A stretch of DNA of 64,000 nucleotides from Caulobacter sp. 602-1 (lineage in GTDB: Bacteria > Pseudomonadota > Alphaproteobacteria > Caulobacterales > Caulobacteraceae). The notes under the pieces were generated by a model that searched no databases, was not told the origin of the DNA, and saw only the letters and a program-made list of their open reading frames with translations. A program made the position numbers and the translations under genes. Shown one piece after another: positions 43,833-52,576 of this stretch. The stretch covers positions 62,001-126,000 of the forward strand of contig NZ_RRYI01000010.1 in the NCBI RefSeq assembly GCF_003931565.1, written 5' to 3'. Position 1 is the stretch's first letter. Each line of letters opens with the position of its first letter.

Positions 43833-44315
43833 ATGACTAAAAAGGTCTTGATGGGGCTGATGGCGTTCGCCGTCGCCGGTTTGTCGGTCAGCTCGGCGAT
43901 GGCCGACGGACGCAACTATGCGCCGCGACCGGTTCCGCGCTATGCGCCCGCTCCGCCGCCGCAAAGCTATCCGCCCCCGCCGCCCCCGCCGTCGGGTCCG
44001 ACCAGCATCGACTGCCTCTGCACGCGCGCCGTGGTCTTCTACGGCCCGACCTCGGGCTATGGCGACATCACCGTCGCCGCGCCGGGCGTCCGCGTCATCG
44101 GCGAGCCGGTCGTCGTGCCGTCGGGCCGCATCGATATCCAGGGGCCGCCGGTCTATGTGGACGCGCCGCCGGTTCGCGTGGCCGCGCCCCAGATCTATCT
44201 GCACCGTCCGGAAGTCTTCGTCCGCCCGTCGGCCGTCACGGTCGAGGCGCCGGAAATCCACTTCACGGGCTGCGCCGACGGCGTGCGCTGCGAGCCGGCC
44301 CCGACGCGCCACTAA
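43833..44315 (+). CDS. secreted Pro-rich hypothetical protein
   Basis: 160 residues. Signal MTKKVLMGLMAFAVAGLSVSSAMA; a Pro-rich spacer with a run of seven Pro at about residues 46-55; then a beta-rich domain with repeated 'V-x-V-x-A-P' strands (ITVAAPGVRVIGEPVVVP, VYVDAPPVRVAAPQIYL) and Cys residues at both ends (DCLC and GCADGVRC). It is probably an outer-envelope protein with a beta-helix or beta-sheet built of these short repeats. Function unknown. A strong terminator follows. Confidence 0.65.
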   Translation: MTKKVLMGLMAFAVAGLSVSSAMADGRNYAPRPVPRYAPAPPPQSYPPPPPPPSGPTSIDCLCTRAVVFYGPTSGYGDITVAAPGVRVIGEPVVVPSGRIDIQGPPVYVDAPPVRVAAPQIYLHRPEVFVRPSAVTVEAPEIHFTGCADGVRCEPAPTRH

Positions 44316-44340
44316 GGCTCGGGACCAGCCGAAAGAATTC

Positions 44341-44373
44341 GAGGCGGGAGGCCACAAGCCTCCCGCCTCTTTT
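44341..44373 (+). terminator. rho-independent terminator
   Basis: GAGGCGGGAGGC / GCCTCCCGCCTC, perfect 12-bp stem with loop CACAA and TTTT after it. It stops the preceding gene and ends 15 bp before the convergent gene's stop. Confidence 0.9.
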
Positions 44374-44387
44374 CGTTTGGAGCGATC

Positions 44388-44909
44388 TTAGTGTTGCGGG
44401 ACCGCGCAGAACTCGCGGGCTTCACGCGCCAGGGTCAGGTCGCCGCCTTCCAGCGCGGTCTTCACCGCGTCGTCGCAACGCTTCTCGCTGAGCAGGCTCG
44501 TGACATGGCTCCGCAGCGTCGCGGCGTTGAGCGCGGCTTCACGCAGGATCTGGGCTTCCTTGCGCTCGCCCGGCAGGCACGGCGAGTACCACTTGGCGTC
44601 GGCGCAGCGAGCGATCAGGCGCGTCTGGCGCGCGGCCTCGGCGCGGTTGTCGATCGGCGCGGCGACCGGCGCCTGCGGCGGCTGTCGAGGCGGTTGCGGC
44701 GCGGGATCGGTCGGCATGGCCAGCGACGGCGCGACCATGACTCCAGGCGGCGCGGGATCCAGCGGGCGCACGATGGTGGCCTGCGGGATCTGATAGTGGC
44801 AGACCCAGCCCTTCTCGGTCGTCTCGCACGACTGCAGCGTCGCCTTCGTCTCCTGGGACGACGGCTCGGCGGTCTGCAGCAAGGCGATCAAGAGGAACAG
44901 CATGGCCAC
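44388..44909 (-). CDS. secreted hypothetical protein
   Basis: 173 residues. A short hydrophobic signal (MAMLFLLIALLQTAEP) precedes a domain with two Cys (SCETTEKGWVCHY), a Pro/Ala linker and a helical C-terminal domain with three more Cys (ARCADAKWYSPCLPGE, KRCDD, FCAV). The Cys pattern suggests periplasmic disulfides. No known family. It stands alone and is divergent from pyrB across 183 bp. Confidence 0.65.
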   Translation of the reverse strand: MAMLFLLIALLQTAEPSSQETKATLQSCETTEKGWVCHYQIPQATIVRPLDPAPPGVMVAPSLAMPTDPAPQPPRQPPQAPVAAPIDNRAEAARQTRLIARCADAKWYSPCLPGERKEAQILREAALNAATLRSHVTSLLSEKRCDDAVKTALEGGDLTLAREAREFCAVPQH

Positions 44910-45092
44910 CCCCGCGGAGCCTGTGCGAAACGCATGCGGCCAGAGTACCCACCTTAGCCGTCCGGCAACAAGCGCAAGCGTCCCGGAAGCGCGCTCGAGA
45001 TGTCAAACTTCGTGAATATTCCTGAGGACAGCTTCGGCGGCGGCGTCCGCCGCGCTTCCCTTCCCCTCCAAAGCCGCCTATGAGGCGAGCTC

Positions 45093-46088
45093 ATGAAGGC
45101 ACCAGCCCATGATCCCGCCCGCGCGGCCATCGATGCGATCCGCGCCCGCGTCTTTGCCTTTCCCAAACGCCATTTCCTGTCCGCCGGGGACCTGAACGCC
45201 CCCCAGGCGACGGATCTGCTGGACCTGGCCGACGCCTTCGTCGCCTTCAACCGCCAGACGTCCAAGAGCCTGGATCTGCTGCGCGGCCGGACGCTGATGA
45301 ACCTGTTCTTCGAGAACAGCACCCGCACCCAGAGCTCGTTCGAACTGGCGGGCAAGCGGCTGGGCGCCGACGTCGTCAACATGAACCCCAAGACCTCGTC
45401 GGTGGCCAAGGGCGAGACCCTGATCGACACCGCGGTCACCCTGAACGCCATGCGGCCCGACCTCCTGGTCATCCGCCACGCCTCGTCGGGCGCGGCCAGC
45501 CTGCTAAGCCAGAAGGTCAGCGGCCACGTGGTCAACGCCGGCGACGGCCAGCACGAGCATCCGACCCAGGCCCTGCTGGACGCCCTGTCGATCCGCCGCG
45601 CGTTCGGCCGCGTCTCGGGCCTGACCGTGGCGATCTGCGGCGACGTGCTGCACAGCCGCGTGGCGCGCTCGAACGTCTCCCTGCTGCACACCCTGGGCGC
45701 CAGCGTGCGCCTGGTCGGCCCGCCCACCCTGATGCCGGCTCAGGCCGAGCGCTGGGGGGTCACCGTCCACCACGACATGAAGTCCGGCCTGGCCGGCGCC
45801 GACGTCGTCATGATGCTGCGCCTGCAGCTGGAGCGGATGCAGGGCGCCTTCGTGCCCTCGACCCGCGAGTACTTCCGGTTCTACGGCCTTGATCGCGAAA
45901 AGCTCTCCCGCGCCGCCCCCGGAGCCAAGGTCATGCACCCCGGCCCCATGAACCGAGGCGTCGAGATCGACTCGGACGTCGCCGACGATCCGGCCGTCAG
46001 CCTGATCCAGGACCAGGTCGAGATGGGCGTCGCCGCCCGGATGGCGGTGCTGACCAGCCTTTCGGCCCGTCTGGAGGCGAAGCAATGA
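45093..46088 (+). CDS. pyrB: aspartate carbamoyltransferase catalytic chain
   Basis: 331 residues. Carbamoyl-phosphate loop FFENSTRTQSSFELAGKRLGAD at about residues 71-92, then KGETLIDTAVTL, RHASSGAA, GDGQHEHPTQALLD and the C-terminal HPGPMNRGVEI. It makes carbamoyl aspartate, the committed step of pyrimidine synthesis. The start of the next gene overlaps its stop by 4 bp, so the two are translated together; no pyrI is present, typical of class A ATCases that complex with a dihydroorotase-like partner. Confidence 0.97.
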   Translation: MKAPAHDPARAAIDAIRARVFAFPKRHFLSAGDLNAPQATDLLDLADAFVAFNRQTSKSLDLLRGRTLMNLFFENSTRTQSSFELAGKRLGADVVNMNPKTSSVAKGETLIDTAVTLNAMRPDLLVIRHASSGAASLLSQKVSGHVVNAGDGQHEHPTQALLDALSIRRAFGRVSGLTVAICGDVLHSRVARSNVSLLHTLGASVRLVGPPTLMPAQAERWGVTVHHDMKSGLAGADVVMMLRLQLERMQGAFVPSTREYFRFYGLDREKLSRAAPGAKVMHPGPMNRGVEIDSDVADDPAVSLIQDQVEMGVAARMAVLTSLSARLEAKQ

Positions 46089-47386
46089 CGTCCGCCCAGC
46101 CCATCGCCCTCGTCAACGCTCGTCTGGTCGACCCGGAAAGCGGCTATGACGGCCCCGGCGGCGTCATCGTCTCAGAAGGCGTCATCGCCGACGTCGCCAA
46201 GGGCCGCGAGTTCGGGAAACTCTCAAAGGCCGTGCGGGTCATCGACTGCGGCGGGGCGCTTCTGGCCCCCGGCCTGATCGACCTGCGCGTCCGCACCGGC
46301 GAGCCCGGGGCCGAGACCAAGGAAACCCTGGCTTCGGCGGCGAAGGCCGCGGCGGCCGGCGGCGTCACCTCGATGGTCGTCCAGCCCGACACGGCCCCGG
46401 CCATCGACGATCCCAGCGTCGTCGACTTCATCCTGCGCCGGGCCCGCGATATCGACAGCGCCCGCATCCTGGTGGCCGGCGCGGCGACCAAGGGCCTGCA
46501 CGGCGAGCAGATGGCCGAGATCGGCCTGATGCGCGAGGCCGGCTGCGTCTACATCACCGACGCGGGCAAGCCGATCGTCGACAGCAAGGTCATGCAGCGC
46601 GTCCTGACCTACGCCAAGGGCTTCGACACCCTGCTGGCCCACCGTCCGATGGACCCCTGGCTGGCCAAGGGCGGCGCGGCGATCGGCGGCGAATTCGCCG
46701 GCCGCATGGGCCTGCCGTCCATCTCGCCGATGGCCGAGCGGATCATGCTGGAGCGCGACGTCGCCCTGCTGGAAGCCACCGGCGGCCGGCTGTTGGTCGA
46801 CCAGATCACCTCGGCCCAGGCGTTGGAGACGCTTCAGCGCGCCAAGAAAAAGGGCCTGCGGATCAGCGCCTCGGTGTCGATCAACCATCTGTCCTTCAAC
46901 GAACTGGACATCGGCGACTACCGCACTTTCGCCAAGCTGAACCCGCCCCTGCGCGGCGAGGACGATCGCCAGGCGCTGATCGAGGCCCTTGCCTCGGGCC
47001 TGATCGATATCGTCGTCTCGTCGCACAGCCCCGCCCCGGCTGAGGACAAGCGCCTGCCGTTCGACGAGGCCGCGCCGGGCGCGGTGGGTCTTGAGACCCT
47101 GCTGCCGGCCCTGCTGTCGCTGTATCACGACGAGCGCATCGCCCTCGTCGACCTGATCCGCGCCGTCACCCTGGCCCCGGCCGAGCTGCTGGGCCTGCGC
47201 GGCGGGAGGATCGCCCCGGGGGCTCCGGCCGACCTCGTGCTGTGCGACATCGACGCTCCGATCATCGTCGACGCCGCACGCCTGCTGTCGAAGTCCAAGA
47301 ACTCGCCGTTCGACGGACGCAGGCTGCAGGGCCAGGTGCTGATGACGGTCGTGGACGGACGCGTGGCGCACCGGGCGGAGGGCTGA
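46085..47386 (+). CDS. dihydroorotase-like protein PyrC' without metal ligands
   Basis: 433 residues of amidohydrolase fold, full length for PyrC. The metal-binding HxH of real dihydroorotases (DxHxH) is replaced by Arg in GLIDLRVRTGEPG (Arg68, Arg70), and the catalytic TDHAPH loop reads SSHSPAPAEDK, without the Asp. It is therefore probably inactive and serves to assemble ATCase, as PyrC' (PyrX) does in Pseudomonas. A separate active PyrC should exist elsewhere. Annotation pipelines often label it dihydroorotase. Confidence 0.85.
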   Translation: MTSAQPIALVNARLVDPESGYDGPGGVIVSEGVIADVAKGREFGKLSKAVRVIDCGGALLAPGLIDLRVRTGEPGAETKETLASAAKAAAAGGVTSMVVQPDTAPAIDDPSVVDFILRRARDIDSARILVAGAATKGLHGEQMAEIGLMREAGCVYITDAGKPIVDSKVMQRVLTYAKGFDTLLAHRPMDPWLAKGGAAIGGEFAGRMGLPSISPMAERIMLERDVALLEATGGRLLVDQITSAQALETLQRAKKKGLRISASVSINHLSFNELDIGDYRTFAKLNPPLRGEDDRQALIEALASGLIDIVVSSHSPAPAEDKRLPFDEAAPGAVGLETLLPALLSLYHDERIALVDLIRAVTLAPAELLGLRGGRIAPGAPADLVLCDIDAPIIVDAARLLSKSKNSPFDGRRLQGQVLMTVVDGRVAHRAEG

Positions 47387-47494
47387 CGCCTTAGGCGGCG
47401 GTCGCGGAGCCGGTTTCAAATATCGCCGGTCTCCCATTGTTAAAAGACCGGGTCTCCAGCATTCTCCCCGCACGCGTATCCGGGGGGAAACCAG

Positions 47495-48217
47495 ATGACC
47501 GCGATGGAGATGAGCCGTCGGCCCGCAGCCAGTGTCGGCCGCCGGTTCTACCTGATCATGTCGCTGCTGATGGCCGCCGTGTTCGTTGGCGGCTTCTCCA
47601 CGACGGTGCCAGGCGACTTCGCTCCGCCGGGCCTGCCGCTGCTGCTCCATGTCCACGGCGCGATCTCGACCTGCTGGGTTCTGTTGTTCGTGGCCCAACC
47701 CGCTTTCATCGCGCGCGGATCGCTGAAGCTGCACCGGCAGGTGGGCATGGCGGGAGCCGGGCTGGCGGGACTGATGGCGATCATGGCCTTGGTCGCGACG
47801 GTTTTCGCGATCCGCTACGGCAGGATCCCTCCGTTCTTCCCGCCCCCCATCTTCCTGTTCCTGAACTTGCTGGGCATCCTGGCCTTCGCCGGACTGATCG
47901 CGGGCGGCGTCGCCCTGCGGCGCAAGGCCGAATGGCACAAGCGCCTGATGCTGTGCGCGACCATCACCATACTCGGCCCTGGCCTGGGCCGTTTGCTGCC
48001 GATGCCGTCATTCGGCGAGGCCGCGCCATTGGTGATGTTTGGCGTCATCCTGCTGTTCGGCCTGGCCGGCCCTGTCGCCGACCTCGTGACCCGCAAGCGC
48101 GTTCACCCCGCCTACGCCTGGGGTCTGGCCGCGATCGTCCTCAGCAACGTGCTGGTCGCGCCGCTGGCTTTCTCGCCGCTTGGCCAAACGCTGCTGGCTC
48201 TGGTGCAAGGCGGCTGA
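47495..48217 (+). CDS. six- to seven-helix membrane protein, DUF2306-like
   Basis: 240 residues after a GGGGGGAAA ribosome site. Helices lie at roughly residues 20-40, 50-70, 80-105, 115-140, 150-175, 185-205 and 210-230. Conserved-looking His sit at helix ends (LLHVHGAISTCW, LKLHRQVGM, EWHKRLM), which recalls b-type haem membrane families, but this is inference. It lies between pyrC' and plsY and probably has its own promoter. Confidence 0.6.
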   Translation: MTAMEMSRRPAASVGRRFYLIMSLLMAAVFVGGFSTTVPGDFAPPGLPLLLHVHGAISTCWVLLFVAQPAFIARGSLKLHRQVGMAGAGLAGLMAIMALVATVFAIRYGRIPPFFPPPIFLFLNLLGILAFAGLIAGGVALRRKAEWHKRLMLCATITILGPGLGRLLPMPSFGEAAPLVMFGVILLFGLAGPVADLVTRKRVHPAYAWGLAAIVLSNVLVAPLAFSPLGQTLLALVQGG

Positions 48218-48320
48218 CCGCCGGTTTTGCCCCAGCTCCGAGTCTGCACTACACCTGTGCCCCACAACTCTCGCTTGCGCAGCGGTTGAATTCGCGCGCA
48301 ACTCGCCCTAGGGTCGAAAC

Positions 48321-48974
48321 GTGCAAGATCTCGCCGCCGCCACCTATCTGACGCTCGCCATCACCATCGTCGGCGGCTACCTGCTGGGGTCGATCCCCTT
48401 CGGGCTGATCGCCACGCGGCTGGGCGGGGCCGGGGACATCCGCCAGATCGGTTCGGGTAATATCGGCGCGACCAACGTGCTGCGTTCGGGCCGCAAGGAC
48501 CTGGCGGCCATCACCCTGCTGGGCGACGCCGGCAAGGGCGTCGTCGCCGTGCTGCTGGCGCGCTACCTGACCCACGGCAATGCGGCGGTGATCGCCCTGG
48601 CCGGCGGCGCGGCCTTCCTGGGCCACCTGTTCCCCGTCTGGCTGAAGTTCAAGGGCGGCAAGGGGGTGGCCACCTTCTACGGCGTGCTGCTGTCGGCCGC
48701 CTGGCCGGTGGGGATCGCCGCCGGCGCGACCTGGCTGGCCGTGGCCTTCCTGCTGCGCATCAGCTCGCTGGCCGCCCTGGTCGCCGCCGTGCTGGCCGCG
48801 CCGTTCGCCCTGGCCTTCGACCAGCCCTACCCGATCATGGTCCTGTGCCTGTTCATGGCCGTGCTGATCTTCATCCGCCACCGCGAGAACATCGCCCGCC
48901 TGCTGAAGGGCCAGGAGCCCAAGATCGGCCAGAAGAAGGACGAGGCCCCGCCGCCCGTTATCGACGCGCCGTGA
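48321..48974 (+). CDS. plsY: glycerol-3-phosphate acyltransferase PlsY
   Basis: 217 residues from a GTG. Motifs of the acyl-phosphate-dependent enzyme: GSIPFGLIATRLGGAGDIRQIGSGNIGATNVLR, GDAGKGVVAVLLA, GHLFPVWLKFKGGKGVAT. It has five or so helices. It acylates glycerol-3-phosphate to lysophosphatidate at the inner membrane. The next gene's GTG overlaps its stop. Confidence 0.96.
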   Translation: MQDLAAATYLTLAITIVGGYLLGSIPFGLIATRLGGAGDIRQIGSGNIGATNVLRSGRKDLAAITLLGDAGKGVVAVLLARYLTHGNAAVIALAGGAAFLGHLFPVWLKFKGGKGVATFYGVLLSAAWPVGIAAGATWLAVAFLLRISSLAALVAAVLAAPFALAFDQPYPIMVLCLFMAVLIFIRHRENIARLLKGQEPKIGQKKDEAPPPVIDAP

Positions 48975-50068
48975 CACCAGGCCGGCTCTCGGACATCCAG
49001 CGCTTCGCCTGGCTGCGCCTGGCGCGCACCGAGACCGTCGGCCCCGTCGCCTTCGAACATCTGATCGCCCGCTACGGCACGCCCGAGCGGGCGCTGTCGG
49101 CCCTGCCCGACCTCTCCCGCCGCGGCGGTCGCGCCGTCCCGCTGGCCCTGCCGCCGCGCGAGGCCATCGAACGAGAGCTGGAGGCCGGCGAGAAGCTCGG
49201 CGCGCGCCTGATCTGCGGCTGCGAGCCGGACTTCCCGCCGCGCCTGGCCGCGCTGGATCCGCCACCGCCGGTGATCTGGACGCTGGGGCGCGCCGAACTT
49301 CTCTCCGAGCCCTGCCTGGCCATTGTCGGGGCCCGCATCGCCTCGGCCGCCGGCCAGCGCTTCGCCCGCCAGCTGGCCACGGACCTGGGGACCGCCGGCT
49401 ATGTCGTCGTCTCGGGCATGGCGCGCGGCATCGACGGCGCGGCGCACGAGGGCTCGCTGGCCACCGGCGCCGTGGCCGTGCTGGGCGGCGGGGTCGGCGA
49501 TGTCTATCCGCCCGAGCACGACAAGCTGCACGCGCGCCTGGCCGCCGAGGGCTGCATCGTCTCCGAGAGCGCGCCCGACCGCCGCGCCCAGGCCAAGGAC
49601 TTCCCGCGCCGCAACCGGATCATTTCTGGCCTGTCCCTGGGGGTCGTTGTGGTCGAGGCCGAGCTGAAGTCCGGTTCGCTGATCACCGCCCGCTTGGCCG
49701 CCGAACAGGGCCGCGATGTCTTCGCGGTGCCAGGTTCGCCGCTGGACCCGCGCTCGAAGGGCACGAACGACCTGATCCGTCAGGGCGCGATCCTGTGCGA
49801 AGGCGCAGAGGACGTGCTGCGCTCGCTGTCGGGCCAGACCCATCTGCGCGAGCGCGAGCGCGGCTACGAGGCCCAGCCGGACCTGGAGATCGACCACGAC
49901 GCCTTGCGCGAGCGCGTCGCCGCCCTGCTCTCGCCCACGCCGATCTCGCGCGACGATCTGGTTCGCGCCGCGGCCGCGCCCGCCTCGGCGGTGATGGCGG
50001 CATTGGTGGAATTGAGTCTGGCCGGCCGGGCCGAGCTGCTGGACGGCGGACTGGTGGCTGGTGTGTAA
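48971..50068 (+). CDS. dprA: DNA-processing protein DprA
   Basis: 365 residues from a GTG at 48971 overlapping the plsY stop. An N-terminal SAM/HhH part is followed by the Rossmann core: AIVGARIASAAGQRFARQLATDL, VSGMARGIDGAAHEG, AVLGGGVGDVYPPEH, FPRRNRIISGLSLGVVVVEAELKSGSLITA, and VPGSPLDPRSKGTN. A winged-helix end follows (ISRDDLVRAAAAPASAVMAALVEL). It loads RecA on incoming single strands during transformation. Confidence 0.96.
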   Translation: MTPGRLSDIQRFAWLRLARTETVGPVAFEHLIARYGTPERALSALPDLSRRGGRAVPLALPPREAIERELEAGEKLGARLICGCEPDFPPRLAALDPPPPVIWTLGRAELLSEPCLAIVGARIASAAGQRFARQLATDLGTAGYVVVSGMARGIDGAAHEGSLATGAVAVLGGGVGDVYPPEHDKLHARLAAEGCIVSESAPDRRAQAKDFPRRNRIISGLSLGVVVVEAELKSGSLITARLAAEQGRDVFAVPGSPLDPRSKGTNDLIRQGAILCEGAEDVLRSLSGQTHLRERERGYEAQPDLEIDHDALRERVAALLSPTPISRDDLVRAAAAPASAVMAALVELSLAGRAELLDGGLVAGV

Positions 50069-50129
50069 CCTTCGTCGACCATCGCGCGAACTCGTCCGAG
50101 TCGCGCGCACGCGACGATCAGGAACACCG

Positions 50130-51323
50130 ATGGACATCCAGGCTGTTGACCACATGTTCGCCATGGCCGTCGCGGCCAGCGGCGAGGGCCGGCTGGACGA
50201 CGCCGAGGCGGCCTTTCGCGCCGTCCTCGTGATGAGCCCCGGCCACGACGAGGCCCTGTTCGGCCTGGGCCTGAACCTGATGATCGCCAGGCGCTTCCCG
50301 GAGGCCGTCGAGCCGCTGGCGCTGGCGGCCCAGGCGCCGGACGCTGAACCGGTCCGCCTTCAGTGCCTGGCCCACGCCCTGTTCCTGACCGGGGCCTTCA
50401 CCCGCGCCGCCGAGACCTTCGCCGCTGCCGAGGCGATCGAGGCCCTGCCGGAGGGCCCGCGCCTGACCTGGGCCCGCGCCGCCGCCTATGCCGCCCTCGA
50501 CCAATCGCCGGCCGAAACGGCCCTGGACCTCTACGCCCGGATCGCGGGTCCGCTGGCGGAAGATCTGGGGACTGTCGCGCGGGAGGGCTTCGGCGTCCTG
50601 GTGGCCTTCGACCGCCTCGACGCGGCCCGGGCGCTCGGCGCCTGGCTGGAGGCGCGCGATCCGGACGACAAGATCCGCGCCCACGAGCTTCGCGTCCTGG
50701 TCGACCCCAGCATCGACCGGGCGCCGCCGGCCTATGTCGAGGCGCTGTTCGACGACTTCGCCGAGCGGTTCGACCGCCAGTTGGTCGAGATGCTGGACTA
50801 CCGCGCGCCGGCGCTGCTGGCCGACCTCATCGCGAGCCGGCGCGCGCGGTTCGAGCGGATCCTCGACCTGGGCTGCGGCACGGGCCTGGCCGCGCCGTCT
50901 CTCGAACGCTTCGGCGCCGAGCTGACCGGGGTCGACCTCTCGTCCGCCATGCTGGCCAAGGCCGCCGAGCGCGGCGGCTACGATCATCTGGTCCAGGAAG
51001 AAGCCGTCGCATTTCTCGAGCGCCATCCCGGCGGCTTCGACCTGATCGTCGCCGCAGACGTCGTGATCTATTTCGGCGATTTGGTTCCGCTGTTCACCGC
51101 CGCCGCCAAGGCCCTCGCCCCCGGCGGCCTGCTGGCCATCAGCACCGAACGGGGCGAGACCGGGTGGAGCCTCCTGCCCACGGCGCGCTACGCCCACGGC
51201 GACGACTATGTCCAAGCCGCCAGCGCCCCCGGCTTCCGGATCGTCGAGCGCCAGGAAATACCGCTGCGCCGGGAGACGACGGCCGTCACCGTGGGCTGCC
51301 TCTACCTGCTCGAGCGGCTGTAG
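50130..51323 (+). CDS. TPR-methyltransferase fusion
   Basis: 397 residues from the ATG at 50130; an upstream frame to 50061 is less likely. The N-terminal ~200 residues contain TPR-like helical pairs (EGRLDDAEAAFRAVLVMSPG, EAVEPLALAAQAPD). The C-terminal half is a class I SAM-dependent methyltransferase: ILDLGCGTGLAAPSLERFGAELTGVDLS, FDLIVAADVVIYFGDLVPLF and ALAPGGLLAISTE. The target is unknown. It is similar in layout to the predicted methyltransferases with a TPR front half common in alphaproteobacteria. Confidence 0.85.
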   Translation: MDIQAVDHMFAMAVAASGEGRLDDAEAAFRAVLVMSPGHDEALFGLGLNLMIARRFPEAVEPLALAAQAPDAEPVRLQCLAHALFLTGAFTRAAETFAAAEAIEALPEGPRLTWARAAAYAALDQSPAETALDLYARIAGPLAEDLGTVAREGFGVLVAFDRLDAARALGAWLEARDPDDKIRAHELRVLVDPSIDRAPPAYVEALFDDFAERFDRQLVEMLDYRAPALLADLIASRRARFERILDLGCGTGLAAPSLERFGAELTGVDLSSAMLAKAAERGGYDHLVQEEAVAFLERHPGGFDLIVAADVVIYFGDLVPLFTAAAKALAPGGLLAISTERGETGWSLLPTARYAHGDDYVQAASAPGFRIVERQEIPLRRETTAVTVGCLYLLERL

Positions 51324-51331
51324 TCGCTCCC

Positions 51332-52126
51332 TTATCCGCCTCTGCGCGCGCCCTTGGCGAACAGCAGGTCCGACCATCGCCAGTGGCCGCCGCCCAGAGC
51401 GAACCGGGCGCCGCCCGGGCCGTCGTTCAGGGAGATCAGGACGAGGCCCCGCATCGGTTCGGCCCGGCAGGCCGCGGGGGCGAAGGCGACCTCCATCATG
51501 ATCATCTCGCGCAGGCCGGCCAGGCCATCGCCCTCCTCGCCGGAGACTCGCGCCCAGTCGCCGTTCCACACCAGCGGCGCGCGTCCCGCCCCGACCGTCG
51601 CGCCATGGGCCCGCATCAGCGAGGCGCGGGCCCGGGGATTCTTGCGCAGGCCCTCCTGCAGCAGCCGGACCATGTCGCATCCCGCGCCGCCGCCGCCTCC
51701 GCCGCTGCCCGAACCGGCCGTCGCCGCGCCCATCAGCTCGGATTCGCCAAGGCCCATCACCGGGCTCGGACCGGGGTTGCGGCTGGCGGGAAGCGGCGTC
51801 ACGGCCTTGGGCGGCGGAAGCTTGGACACCCGCAAGGGTGAGCGTGGCGCGGCCTTGGGCGCCGCCTTGGCCTTTTCCGGCGAGGGCGGCTTGGCCGGCG
51901 CCTTCACCGGCGACTTTGGCGCCTCGTGCGGCGCTGGCGGCGGCGGAGGGGGTGGCGGCGGCGGAGGCGGAGGCAGCGGATCGACCAGCGTCACCATCAC
52001 CGACGGCGGCTCAGGCAGCGGCGGCGTGATGTGCGTGGCGAACAGGACCGCCAGGGCCCCGACGTGCGCGCCTATGCTCACGACCAGGGCGACGCCCTTG
52101 CCCCCCCGTCGTCTCCAGTGCGCCAT
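51332..52126 (-). CDS. TonB-like Pro-rich envelope protein
   Basis: 264 residues from the ATG at 52126 (MAHWRRRGGKGVALVVSIGAH); a GTG at 52180 is an alternative. Single N-terminal anchor helix, 14 consecutive Pro at about residues 50-63, Lys/Pro/Ala-rich spacer, Gly-rich linker, then a 120-residue C-terminal domain with two Cys (GCDMVRLLQEGL and ACRAEP). The first half is TonB-like, but the C-terminus lacks the usual TonB beta fold signature. It may be an energy-transducer relative with a specialised partner. Confidence 0.65.
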   Translation of the reverse strand: MAHWRRRGGKGVALVVSIGAHVGALAVLFATHITPPLPEPPSVMVTLVDPLPPPPPPPPPPPPPAPHEAPKSPVKAPAKPPSPEKAKAAPKAAPRSPLRVSKLPPPKAVTPLPASRNPGPSPVMGLGESELMGAATAGSGSGGGGGGAGCDMVRLLQEGLRKNPRARASLMRAHGATVGAGRAPLVWNGDWARVSGEEGDGLAGLREMIMMEVAFAPAACRAEPMRGLVLISLNDGPGGARFALGGGHWRWSDLLFAKGARRGG

Positions 52127-52226
52127 CCAGTCCGCCGAGCCACGGGCCGAAGCGCCGGCCCAGACCTCCGGAAAAATCACGTCCCCGCGTCAGGAACGTG
52201 GCGATTGGTCAAGCTTGGAGGGCGGT

Positions 52227-52427
52227 TCAGACCGACAGGTCGACCAGCAGCCCCGTCCCGGCGGCCGGGGCGGCGCGCACGGCTTCCTTCAGCCGATCGG
52301 CGATCTCCGCGCGTTCGGCGTTCGAGGTCACGGGCTTGATCGGACGGATCGGCGAGACGTAGGCCTCGGTGGCGATCCGATTGACGGTCATGTCCATCGG
52401 GCTCAATGCAGTCGTGAAACTAGCCAT
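52227..52427 (-). CDS. small hypothetical protein
   Basis: 66 residues from the ATG at 52427: MASFTTALSPMDMTVNRIATEAYV..., ending GTGLLVDLSV. There is no signal or membrane segment, and the middle (ERAEIADRLKEAVRAA) is an amphipathic helix. It is divergent from topA across 149 bp. It resembles small, conserved Caulobacterales proteins of unknown role. Confidence 0.5.
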   Translation of the reverse strand: MASFTTALSPMDMTVNRIATEAYVSPIRPIKPVTSNAERAEIADRLKEAVRAAPAAGTGLLVDLSV

Positions 52428-52576
52428 CGCATTCTCGTGCAATGGCCTTAACAAGCGCCTACCAGACGCCCAAGCCTCACTGTTTCTGGGTCCTTCCGTT
52501 GACAGACCCAGGGTGAAGCCCCCACTTTCCCGGCGCTCGCCTTCCGGGCGATCCCCTTTCCTGAACAAGAGTCAGA

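Noticed and set aside
47437..48351. 304-codon frame over the DUF2306-like gene
   Set aside because: Arg/Pro/Gly-rich shadow of the membrane-protein frame at 47495-48217, which has a good ribosome site and helices.
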